Of a DNA stretch of 64,000 nucleotides, positions 8,757 through 16,532 are shown in pieces. The stretch is from NCBI RefSeq assembly GCF_014127285.1, contig NZ_CP059901.1, positions 2,790,001-2,854,000 on the forward strand, in the 5' to 3' direction. The number at the start of each line of letters is the position of its first letter. The first letter of the stretch is position 1. Position numbers and translations under genes: made by a program. A model generated the notes under the pieces. The model was not told where the DNA came from. It made no database searches and saw nothing but the letters and a program-made list of their open reading frames with translations. The DNA comes from Mumia sp. ZJ1417. GTDB taxonomy: Bacteria; Actinomycetota; Actinomycetes; Propionibacteriales; Nocardioidaceae.

Positions 8757-9976
8757 GAGAGACGCTCGATGACCATGGCCATGCCCATGCCGCCGCCCAC
8801 GCACATCGATTCGACACCGAACTGCTTGTCGTGCCACTGCAGCGAGTTGATCAGCGTCGCGGTGATGCGGGCGCCGGTCATGCCGAACGGGTGACCGACG
8901 GCGATCGCGCCGCCGTTCACGTTGAGCTTGTCCTCGGGGATGCCGAGCTGCTGCGCGGAGCCGAGCGACTGCACGGCGAACGCCTCGTTGATCTCGAACA
9001 GGTCGATGTCGCCGAGCGACATGCCCGCGTGCTTGAGCGCCTGCGGGATCGCCTCGACCGGACCGAGGCCCATGATCTCGGGCGACAGGCCGGTCACGCC
9101 GGTCGACACGATGCGTGCGAGCGGGGTCAGGCCGAGGTCCTTGGCCTTCTGGTCGCTCATGATGACGAGCGCGGCCGCGCCGTCGTTGAGCGGGCACGCG
9201 TTGCCGGCGGTGACGGTGCCGTCAGGGCGGAAGACCGGCTTGAGCTGCGAAACGGCCTCGTACGTGGTGCCCGCGCGCGGGCCGTCGTCGGCGGTGACCT
9301 GCGTGCCGTCGGCGAGCGTGACGGGCGTGATCTCACGCGCCCAGAAGCCCTCGTTGATGCGCTGCTCGGCGAGGTTCTGGCTGCGGACGGCAAAGCGATC
9401 CTGCTCCTCGCGGCTCATGCCGAGCACCTGCGCGACGTTCTCCGCGGTCTGGCCCATCGCGATGTAGACGTCAGGGAGGTGGTCGTCCTGGCGCGGGTCG
9501 GCCCACTTCTGCCCGCCCTGCGCGAGGGACTCGGTCCGCTGCATGGCGTCGGTGAAGACCGGGTTGGTGATCTGCTGGCCGGGGATCGCGTCGCTGTTGC
9601 CCTTGACGAAGCGGCTGACCGTCTCGACGCCGGCGGAGATGTAGGCGTCGCCCTCACCGGCCTTGATCGCGTGGAACGCCATGCGCGTGGTCTGCAGGCT
9701 CGACGAGCAGTAGCGCGTCACGGTCGTCCCGGGGAGGAAGTCGTAGCCGAGCAGGACCGACACGACACGGCCCATGTTCATGCCCTGCTCACCGCCGGGC
9801 AGACCGCAGCCGAGGATGAGGTCGTTGATGTCACGCGGGTCCAGCTCGGGCACCTTGTCGAGAGCGGCGCGCACCATCTGGGCAGAGAGGTCGTCCGGAC
9901 GCATGTCCTTGAGCGAGCCCTTGAACGCGCGACCGATGGGCGATCGCGCGGTGGAGACGATGACGGCTTCTGTCAT
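8753..9976 (-). CDS. Thiolase (acetyl-CoA C-acyltransferase)
   Basis: A 407-residue thiolase of full length. The nucleophilic Cys lies in TRYCSSSLQ, the second active-site element in GGAIAVGHPFGMTGAR, and the C-terminal proton-transfer Cys in SMCVGGGMGMAM. Ribosome site AGAAGGAAAG precedes ATG 9976. It cleaves 3-ketoacyl-CoA to acetyl-CoA and a shortened acyl-CoA. It lies 82 bp downstream of the acyl-CoA dehydrogenase gene and overlaps the following SDR gene by four bases, so all four genes on this strand form a beta-oxidation unit. Confidence 0.94.
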   Translation of the reverse strand: MTEAVIVSTARSPIGRAFKGSLKDMRPDDLSAQMVRAALDKVPELDPRDINDLILGCGLPGGEQGMNMGRVVSVLLGYDFLPGTTVTRYCSSSLQTTRMAFHAIKAGEGDAYISAGVETVSRFVKGNSDAIPGQQITNPVFTDAMQRTESLAQGGQKWADPRQDDHLPDVYIAMGQTAENVAQVLGMSREEQDRFAVRSQNLAEQRINEGFWAREITPVTLADGTQVTADDGPRAGTTYEAVSQLKPVFRPDGTVTAGNACPLNDGAAALVIMSDQKAKDLGLTPLARIVSTGVTGLSPEIMGLGPVEAIPQALKHAGMSLGDIDLFEINEAFAVQSLGSAQQLGIPEDKLNVNGGAIAVGHPFGMTGARITATLINSLQWHDKQFGVESMCVGGGMGMAMVIERLS

Positions 9977-10058
9977 GAGCTTTCCTTCTGGTTCGACGAG
10001 CGGACTGGCGGCGAGGTCCCGAGAAAGTGTGGCGTGGTGAGCGGCTGCTCCGACAGGG

Positions 10059-11204
10059 TCAGAGACCGAGGTCGCGACCGATGAGCTCCTTCATGATCTC
10101 GTTGGAGCCGGCCCAGATCTTGGTCACGCGGGCGTCGCGCCAGGCACGGGCGACGCGGTACTCGTTCATGAACCCGTACCCGCCGTGCAGCTGGACGCAG
10201 TGGTCCAGCACCTCGTTCTGGACCTGGGAGGTCAGCCACTTCACCTTGGCTGCGTCGATCGCGGTGAGCTCGCGCCGGGTGTGGGCGAGCACGGCCGCAT
10301 CGACGTACGCCTCCACCGACTCGATCCGGGTGACGAGCTCGGCGAAGAGGAACTTGTTGTGCTGGAAGGACCCGATCGGCTGCGCGAACGCGTGCCGCTC
10401 CTTCGCGTACGCGATCGTCTCGAGCAGGATCTGCTTGGCGTGGGCGACGTTGGAGACGGCGCACGTCAGCCGCTCCTGTGGGAGGCGCTCCATCATCGCG
10501 ATGAAGCCGCGGTCGACCTCGCCGATGACCTGCGCGTCACTGACCCGGACGTCGGAGAAGAACAGCTCGGCAGTGTCAGACTCGCTCTGGCCGACCTTGT
10601 CGAGCTTGCGGCCGCGGGTGAAGCCATCCATGCCGGTCTCGACCGCGAAGAGCGTGATGCCCTTGGCGCCCTTCTCGGGGCTCGTACGGGCGGCGACGAC
10701 CACGAGGTCGGCCGACCAGCCGTTGGTGATGAAGGTCTTGGAGCCGTTGATGACCCACTCGTCGCCGTCGCGCACGGCGGTGGTCTTGAGGGCGGCAAGG
10801 TCGGACCCGCCCGACGGCTCGGTCATCGCGATCGCGGTGAGCAGCTCGCCGGTCACGAACCTGGGGAGCCAGCGCTCCTTCTGCTCATCCGTGGTCAGCT
10901 CGATGAGGTACGGGGCGACGATGTCGGAGTGGATGCCGGTGCACGACGGCAGCGCGGCGTTGACCTTCGACAGCTCCTCGGCGAGCACCGCGTTGAAGCG
11001 GAAGTCCTGCGCGCCGGCCCCGCCGAACGCCTCGGGAACCTCGAGCCCGAGCAGCCCCTGCTTGCCGGCCTCGAGCCAGTACGCACGTGGGAGACCCTTG
11101 TTGTCGGCGTACTGCTCGACGTGCGGCAGCACGCTACGCTCGACGAACGCGGCGACGGACGCACGGAACGCCTCGTGGTCCTCGTCGAAGATGGCTCGCT
11201 TCAT
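10059..11204 (-). CDS. Acyl-CoA dehydrogenase
   Basis: A 381-residue FAD enzyme of medium/short-chain dehydrogenase length. Seen are AIAMTEPSGGSDLAALKTTA, the WVINGSKTFITNG loop and the C-terminal LHGGYGFMNEY and KIWAGSNEIMKELIGRDL motifs. The catalytic base region lies before the last. It introduces the 2,3-double bond in acyl-CoA. It is the first gene of the leftward operon, divergent from the TetR gene at 11313. A CTAAGCG-CT-CGCTTAG operator sits between the two. Confidence 0.93.
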   Translation of the reverse strand: MKRAIFDEDHEAFRASVAAFVERSVLPHVEQYADNKGLPRAYWLEAGKQGLLGLEVPEAFGGAGAQDFRFNAVLAEELSKVNAALPSCTGIHSDIVAPYLIELTTDEQKERWLPRFVTGELLTAIAMTEPSGGSDLAALKTTAVRDGDEWVINGSKTFITNGWSADLVVVAARTSPEKGAKGITLFAVETGMDGFTRGRKLDKVGQSESDTAELFFSDVRVSDAQVIGEVDRGFIAMMERLPQERLTCAVSNVAHAKQILLETIAYAKERHAFAQPIGSFQHNKFLFAELVTRIESVEAYVDAAVLAHTRRELTAIDAAKVKWLTSQVQNEVLDHCVQLHGGYGFMNEYRVARAWRDARVTKIWAGSNEIMKELIGRDLGL

Positions 11205-11246
11205 GGGAGTGCCTCCGGGTGACAGGTCGCGATCACCTAGAGTGTA

Positions 11247-11262
11247 CTAAGCGCTCGCTTAG
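11247..11262. promoter_or_regulatory. TetR-type palindromic operator in divergent promoter
   Basis: CTAAGCGCTCGCTTAG has two perfect 7-bp arms around two central bases. It sits 43 bp upstream of the acyl-CoA dehydrogenase start and 51 bp upstream of the divergent TetR start. It matches the palindrome at 4016-4033 in both arms. The placement suggests autoregulation plus repression of the leftward operon. Confidence 0.78.
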
Positions 11263-11312
11263 CGTGGAGGAGGGTCCCCACCCTCCGCTGGTTCGTCGTG
11301 CAGGAGAGGCCC

Positions 11313-11894
11313 ATGACCGAGGTACCCGCCCGTCAGCGGTTGATGGACGCCGCCGTCGAGGCCTTCGCCGACCGCGGCTTCCACGCCACGACCACCCGCG
11401 ACATCTCCACGCGGGCCGGCATGAGCCCCGCCGCGCTCTACGTGCACCACGCCTCGAAAGAGGAGCTGCTGTACGAGATCAGCTCGGACGGCCACCGCTC
11501 GACGCGTGACATGCTCGCCATCGCCTACGCCTCGACCGCCGACCCGGTCGAGCGCCTGGCCGAGATGCAGTACGAGTTCACCAAGTGGCACGCCGTGCAC
11601 AGCCGCAAGGCCCGCGTCGTCCAGTACGAGTTCTCAGCACTGTCCCCGGAGCACCGTCGCGAGGTCGCGGGCTACCGGCGCGACATCGAGCGCATCTATC
11701 GCGACGCCGTCGCCGAGGGCGTCGACAAGGGGGTCTTCGAGGTCGACGACGTGCCCGGCACCGCGCTGGCGCTGATCTCGATGGCGATCGACCTCGTCCG
11801 CTGGTACCAGCCGGACGGACCCCGCACCCCCGACTCCGTCGCACGCCTGTACGCCGAGCTGGCGCTGCGCGCGGTCGGCGCCCGTACGGCCTGA
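11313..11894 (+). CDS. TetR-family regulator of acyl-CoA catabolism
   Basis: The start was chosen at ATG 11313, with GGAGAGG 5 nt upstream. The 193-residue protein has a TetR helix-turn-helix in residues 10-55 (AFADRGFHATTTRDISTRAG, then SPAALYVHHASKEELL). The C-terminal ligand domain is helical and ends with a conserved RWY segment, as in regulators of fatty-acid and sterol genes such as KstR2. It probably binds the palindromes at 4016 and 11247 and releases them with an acyl-CoA; this is inferred from position and site sharing. Confidence 0.87.
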   Translation: MTEVPARQRLMDAAVEAFADRGFHATTTRDISTRAGMSPAALYVHHASKEELLYEISSDGHRSTRDMLAIAYASTADPVERLAEMQYEFTKWHAVHSRKARVVQYEFSALSPEHRREVAGYRRDIERIYRDAVAEGVDKGVFEVDDVPGTALALISMAIDLVRWYQPDGPRTPDSVARLYAELALRAVGARTA

Positions 11895-11920
11895 CCGAAG
11901 GGCTCCACCAGACAGGCGAA

Positions 11921-11957
11921 CGGCCGCCCTGAAGCCGGCGGGACTCCAGGACGGCCG
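11921..11957. terminator. Hairpin terminator between tetR and yceI genes
   Basis: CGGCCGCCCTG (11921-11931) pairs with CAGGACGGCCG (11947-11957) at 10 of 11 positions around a 15-nt loop. It lies between the convergent TetR and YceI genes, so it may serve both. Confidence 0.5.
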
Positions 11958-11999
11958 CGTAAGCGTCTCGTACGCGCCGATGTCAGCGCGTCGACGAGG

Positions 12000-12536
12000 T
12001 CACTGGGCGAGGACGGCCTCACCGGTGATGGCGATGCTGATCTTGTCGCCGATCATGACCTTGTCACCCTCGAGCGGGATGTTGAAGTCGATGCCGAAGT
12101 CCTTGCGGCTGATCACCGTCGTGGCCTCGACACCCACACGGGTGCCGCCCCACGGGTCCTTGCCCTCGCCGAGGAACTCGACCGCGAGCTCGACCGAGCG
12201 CGTCACGTCCTTGATGGTGAGGTCGCCGGTCACGACGAACTCGGTGTCGGACTTCTCGACGACACCGGTCGAGGTGAACGTCATGGTGGGGTGGTTCTCG
12301 ACTGAGAAGAAGTCGGCCGAACGCAGGTGCGCGTCGCGATCAGGAGTGCCGGTGTTGATCGAGCTCAGGTCGATCGTCGCGGTGGCAGTCGACTCGGTGA
12401 TCTCGGGCGCGGTGGTGATGCTGCCCTCGAACTTCTCGAACTTGCCACGCACCTTGCTCATGAGGTGGCGGACGGTGAACCCGATCTCCGTGTGCGTGGG
12501 ATCGAAGTTCCAGGTGCCTGCGGTGATCTGTGCCAT
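12000..12536 (-). CDS. YceI-family lipid-binding protein
   Basis: A 178-residue YceI-domain protein. It opens with TWNFDPTHTEIGFTVRHLM and continues through VRGKFEKFEGSI and the SADFFSVENHPTMTFTST motif. The fold is a lipocalin-like barrel that binds isoprenoid or amide-type lipids. No signal peptide is present, so this is a cytosolic version, as is common in actinobacteria. It is divergent from a MarR gene, and shared repeats overlap both predicted -35 boxes, so it is probably the main target of that regulator. Confidence 0.9.
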   Translation of the reverse strand: MAQITAGTWNFDPTHTEIGFTVRHLMSKVRGKFEKFEGSITTAPEITESTATATIDLSSINTGTPDRDAHLRSADFFSVENHPTMTFTSTGVVEKSDTEFVVTGDLTIKDVTRSVELAVEFLGEGKDPWGGTRVGVEATTVISRKDFGIDFNIPLEGDKVMIGDKISIAITGEAVLAQ

Positions 12537-12633
12537 GTCGATGTGTGCCCTTCGGGTGTCGTGCGGGATCCTTGTGGTCGAGGTGTCGGCATCCCCGTAA
12601 GTTGTTGCGGTTTAAACCAACGAGCCTCACTGT

Positions 12634-12675
12634 ATCCACAACTAATTGAATCCACAACTATTCCCTGGGTACACT
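12634..12675. promoter_or_regulatory. Direct repeats over the divergent yceI/marR promoters
   Basis: ATCCACAACTA occurs at 12634-12644 and again at 12650-12660. A promoter for the MarR gene can be read as TTGAAT (12646-12651), 18 nt, TACACT (12670-12675), only 7 nt before the ATG. On the other strand TTGTGG from the first repeat can act as -35 for YceI. A perfect GGTTTAAACC palindrome lies at 12609-12618. The arrangement fits repression of both genes by MarR. Confidence 0.5.
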
Positions 12676-12682
12676 TCTGCTC

Positions 12683-13168
12683 ATGACCTCGACCACGCAG
12701 GCTTCCCCCGAGACACGCTGGCTCGACGACCGTCAGCAGGCGCTCTGGCGGTCGTTCCTGGGCGGCTCGACGGTGTTCTTCGACCAGCTCGACCGCGATC
12801 TGCGACGCGAGCACGACCTCTCGATGCCCGAGTACGAGATCCTCGTCCGCCTCTCCGAGGCCGACGACTGGACGCTCCGGATGGCCGAGGTCGCCGACAA
12901 GGTCGCCCACTCCCGGAGCCGCATCACGCACACCGTCGCCCGCCTCGAGCGCGCCGGTCTCGTCGAGCGCCGCTCGTGCGCCTCCGACGGGCGCGGCGTC
13001 AACGCCCAGCTCACGGAGGCCGGCATGGAGCGGCTGCGCGAGGCTGCCCACACCCATGTCGGCGGCGTGCGCCGCTACCTCCTCGACAACACGACCGACG
13101 AGGAGTTCGCCGTGGTCGGGCGGGTCTTCGAGCGCATCCTCACCGATCTCGGAGGCTCGCGCTTCTAG
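12683..13168 (+). CDS. MarR-family transcriptional regulator
   Basis: A 161-residue winged-helix MarR protein. The recognition region is VADKVAHSRSRITHTVARLERAGLVERR, followed by the wing CASDGRGVNAQLTEAG. Helices at both ends would form the dimer interface. The predicted -10 box is so close to ATG 12683 that the mRNA would be almost leaderless. It probably represses itself and the divergent yceI gene through the repeats between them. Confidence 0.9.
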   Translation: MTSTTQASPETRWLDDRQQALWRSFLGGSTVFFDQLDRDLRREHDLSMPEYEILVRLSEADDWTLRMAEVADKVAHSRSRITHTVARLERAGLVERRSCASDGRGVNAQLTEAGMERLREAAHTHVGGVRRYLLDNTTDEEFAVVGRVFERILTDLGGSRF

Positions 13169-13180
13169 GCACCCTCTTCG

Positions 13181-13261
13181 ACGTACGACCCGACATGAGG
13201 ACCCGACGTTTCACCCCGCATATGGGGGGCTAACGTCGGGTCCTTTTGTCGGGTCGTACGT
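13181..13261. terminator. 81-nt giant hairpin upstream of rhamnosidase operon
   Basis: The 30-nt arms at 13181-13210 and 13232-13261 pair at 27 positions, with one 3-nt internal mismatch (ATG against TTT on the facing strand). The loop itself holds CCCC-GCATAT-GGGG, which would extend the stem. It begins 12 nt after the MarR stop. Termination of marR transcription is the simplest role, but its length is well beyond what termination needs. Confidence 0.6.
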
Positions 13262-13394
13262 CCACCCGGGCGCGTGGCCGAAACCGGACGTGATGGTTGA
13301 CCTCTGCACACATATGTTGCGAAGGTCACAGTGAAACGATTCAACCGCCCGGCTCTGCTTCGTCTATGCACACGCGCCGAAGGGATCCCGCTCG

Positions 13395-16300
13395 ATGAAC
13401 ACACGTCTGTTCAAGCTCGCGGTCGCACTCACGACCGCCACCTTCCTCCTCCCGCTCGCACCCGCCCAGGCCTCGCCGCCGGGCGAGGTCCGCCCCCACG
13501 CCCTCGCGACCGACCACCAGACCCGGCCCCTCGGGGTCGGTGAACGACTCCCTGCCTTCGGATGGCAGCTGACCGCGCACGAGCGCGCGCAGTCGCAGTC
13601 CGCGTACCGCGTCCTGGTCGCCTCGAGCCCGGCCCTCCTCGCCCGCGGCAAGGGCGACGTCTGGGACTCGGGCAAGGTCGACTCGTCCGAGTCGCAGCAG
13701 GTCCCGTACGGCGGCCCGCAGCTCGAGTCCCGTACGCGCTATCACTGGAAGGTGATGGCGTGGGACATCACCGGCCACGCCGGGCGCTGGAGCTCGCCGA
13801 CGTGGTTCGAGACCGGCCTCCTGGACGCCTCGGACTGGTCCGCGCAGTGGATCGCGCACGACACCGACCTCCCGCTGCCGACCTCGAACTCGCAGCAGAA
13901 CTCCCCCGCCGCACTCCGTACGGGCAAGACCCTCGGCCAGTCCGTCACCACGGACCGTCCGTTCGACCGCATCGGCGGAAGCTTCCCGACCTGGGGCACG
14001 TCCGACTCAGACTTCACCCTCACCCTGCGCCGCGGCGGGCCCGATGGCGAGACCGTCGCCGAGCACCGGTTCGTCGACCACGCCGACAACAGCTGGGCCG
14101 AGCTCGAGCTCGAGAGCCCCGCGGAGCCCGGCGACTACTACCTCGAGATGTCCCAGCTTGAAGGCCAGGCGGGGTGGTGGAGCCACACCGACGACGTCTT
14201 CACCGAGGGCCAGGCCTTTGCGGACGGCGCACCGGCGACCGGTGACCGGACCATCCGCTGGAACCCGACGACCGAGGCCAAGGCCGAGCTCACCTCGCAG
14301 CTCCGTACGACGTTCACCGCGGACAAGCGCGTGAAGTCGGCGCGGCTGTACTCGACGGCGCTCGGCATCTACGACCTCCAGCTCAACGGCCGCGAGGTCT
14401 CCGAGGACCGTTGGGCCCCGGGCTGGACCGACTACGCCAAGCGCACGCCCTACCAGACCTATGACGTCACAGCGCTGGTGAAGCAGGGCGCGAACGCGCT
14501 CGGCGCGCGCCTCTCGACCGGCTGGTACGCCGGCAAGATCGCGATCTACGGCCCGAACCTGTACGGCAAGCTGCCTGGTCTGCTCAGCCAGCTCGAGATC
14601 ACCTACACCGACGGGACGACTGAGCGCGTCGTCGTCTCCGACACTTCGTGGAAGAGCACCGCCGGCCCGGTCACCCACGCGGACATCCTTGACGGCGAGG
14701 AGTACGACGCCCGCCTCGAGACGCCTGGCTGGACCCGCACCGGGTTCGACGACCGCTCCTGGGCCCCGGTCGTCGAGAAGACCGACGTCGAGACCGCACT
14801 CGTCGCGCAGTCCGCTCCCCCGGTCACCGTCACGCAGGAGATGCCCGTCCAGAAGATCACCGAGCCGACATCCGGCGCGTACGTCCTCGACCTCGGTCAG
14901 AACATGGTCGGCACGGTCGCACTCACCCTGCGTGGCCTCGCCGAAGGACAGAAGGTCCGCCTGCGCTACGGCGAGGAGATCAATCCCGACGGGACGCTCT
15001 ACACGGAGAACATGCGCAGTGCCCGGGTCATCGACTACTACACGGCCCGCGGCGACCGCGTCGAGGCGTACGAGCCCCGCTACACGTTCCACGGCTTCCG
15101 CTACGTCGAGATCACCGGGCTGTCCGACAAGCCGAGCAAGCGTGACCTGGTCGGCAAGGTGCTCGGCACCGACGCACCGCTGACCGGTCACTTCGAGACG
15201 TCCGACCCGATGCTCAACCAGCTCCAGAGCAACATCGTGTGGTCGCAGCGCGGCAACTTCCTGAGCGTGCCCACCGACTGCCCGCAGCGCGACGAGCGGA
15301 TGGGCTGGACCGGCGACATCAACGTGTTCGCCCCGACGGCCGCGTTCAACATGGACGTCTCCACGTTCCTCGGCGACAAGTGGCTGCAGGACCTGCGAGA
15401 CGCGCAGCGTCCCGACGGCGCGGTCACGGACGTCGTCCCGTACGTGCCTGTGGTCGGCGCCGGCAACGCCGGCTGGGGCGACGCGGCGGTCACCGTGCCG
15501 TACACCGTCTGGCAGACGTACGGCGACACCGCCGTGATCGAGGAGAGCTACGCCTCGATGACGGCGTGGATCGACTACCTCGAGAAGAACAGCGACGACC
15601 TCATCCGCCCGGATGCCGGGTACGGCGACTGGCTGAACCTCGACGACAACACGCCGCGCGACCTGATCGGCACCGCGTACTTCGCGCACGTCACCGCACT
15701 CCTGTCCCAGATGGCCGACGCGATCGGCAAGGACGCCGACGCCGACCGCTATGCCGATCTGGCCGCCGAGGTGCGGGACGCGTTCATCGAGCGGTACGTC
15801 GGTGACGACGGCGCGCTCCCGGGTGACGCCCAGGCCGGCTACGTCCTCGCCCTGTCCTTCGGGCTGGTCCCGGACGCGCTCGTCGACGACGCCGCCGACC
15901 GCCTGGTCGCCAACCTGGAGCGGCACGACTGGCACCTGGCGACCGGCTTCCTCGGCACGCCGGACCTGCTCCCGGTGCTCACCAAGACCGGCCACACCGA
16001 CGTGGCGTACAAGCTGATCAACCAGAAGACCTACCCGTCGTGGGGCTACGAGGTCGAGAACGGCGCCACGACGATCTGGGAGCGCTGGAACTCGATCATG
16101 CCTGACGGCAGCTTCGGCGACGTCAGCATGAACTCCTTCAACCACTACGCCTACGGCGCGGTCGGCAACTGGATGTACCAGACGATCGGCGGCATCGCGC
16201 CCGATCCCGAGCAGCCCGGCTACCGGCACTTCACGGTCGCCCCGCAGCCTGGCGGCGGGCTCGACCACGCCGACGCGCGGTTCGAGTCCGGGTACGGCGA

Positions 16301-16532
16301 GATCCGCTCGCAGTGGGCGCGCAAGAACGGCCGCCTGACGATGACGGTGACGGTGCCGGTCAACACCACCGCCACCGTCACCATCCCGGGCTCGCGCGTC
16401 CGCGCGGTGACCGAGAGCGGCCGGCCCGTCACGAAGGCCGCCGGCGTCAGCGACGTCCGCGTCGAGGGCGACGCCGTCGTCGCCGAGCTGGGCTCTGGCA
16501 CCTACCGCTTCACCGTGAAGGAGGACGCATGA
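13395..16532 (+). CDS. Secreted alpha-L-rhamnosidase, GH78-like
   Basis: A 1045-residue protein with a Sec signal peptide (residues 1 to about 27, ending PAQAS). An Ig-like N-terminal domain follows (LATDHQTRPLGVGERLPAFGW), then carbohydrate-binding domains near 300-560 and an (alpha/alpha)6 catalytic domain from about 600. The GH78 signature is CPQRDERMGWTGD near residue 628, which carries the acidic catalytic candidates, together with TTIWERWNSI near 890. It should release terminal alpha-L-rhamnose from plant polysaccharides or glycosides outside the cell. The stop overlaps the start of a second rhamnosidase gene, so the two are translationally coupled. Confidence 0.9.
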   Translation: MNTRLFKLAVALTTATFLLPLAPAQASPPGEVRPHALATDHQTRPLGVGERLPAFGWQLTAHERAQSQSAYRVLVASSPALLARGKGDVWDSGKVDSSESQQVPYGGPQLESRTRYHWKVMAWDITGHAGRWSSPTWFETGLLDASDWSAQWIAHDTDLPLPTSNSQQNSPAALRTGKTLGQSVTTDRPFDRIGGSFPTWGTSDSDFTLTLRRGGPDGETVAEHRFVDHADNSWAELELESPAEPGDYYLEMSQLEGQAGWWSHTDDVFTEGQAFADGAPATGDRTIRWNPTTEAKAELTSQLRTTFTADKRVKSARLYSTALGIYDLQLNGREVSEDRWAPGWTDYAKRTPYQTYDVTALVKQGANALGARLSTGWYAGKIAIYGPNLYGKLPGLLSQLEITYTDGTTERVVVSDTSWKSTAGPVTHADILDGEEYDARLETPGWTRTGFDDRSWAPVVEKTDVETALVAQSAPPVTVTQEMPVQKITEPTSGAYVLDLGQNMVGTVALTLRGLAEGQKVRLRYGEEINPDGTLYTENMRSARVIDYYTARGDRVEAYEPRYTFHGFRYVEITGLSDKPSKRDLVGKVLGTDAPLTGHFETSDPMLNQLQSNIVWSQRGNFLSVPTDCPQRDERMGWTGDINVFAPTAAFNMDVSTFLGDKWLQDLRDAQRPDGAVTDVVPYVPVVGAGNAGWGDAAVTVPYTVWQTYGDTAVIEESYASMTAWIDYLEKNSDDLIRPDAGYGDWLNLDDNTPRDLIGTAYFAHVTALLSQMADAIGKDADADRYADLAAEVRDAFIERYVGDDGALPGDAQAGYVLALSFGLVPDALVDDAADRLVANLERHDWHLATGFLGTPDLLPVLTKTGHTDVAYKLINQKTYPSWGYEVENGATTIWERWNSIMPDGSFGDVSMNSFNHYAYGAVGNWMYQTIGGIAPDPEQPGYRHFTVAPQPGGGLDHADARFESGYGEIRSQWARKNGRLTMTVTVPVNTTATVTIPGSRVRAVTESGRPVTKAAGVSDVRVEGDAVVAELGSGTYRFTVKEDA

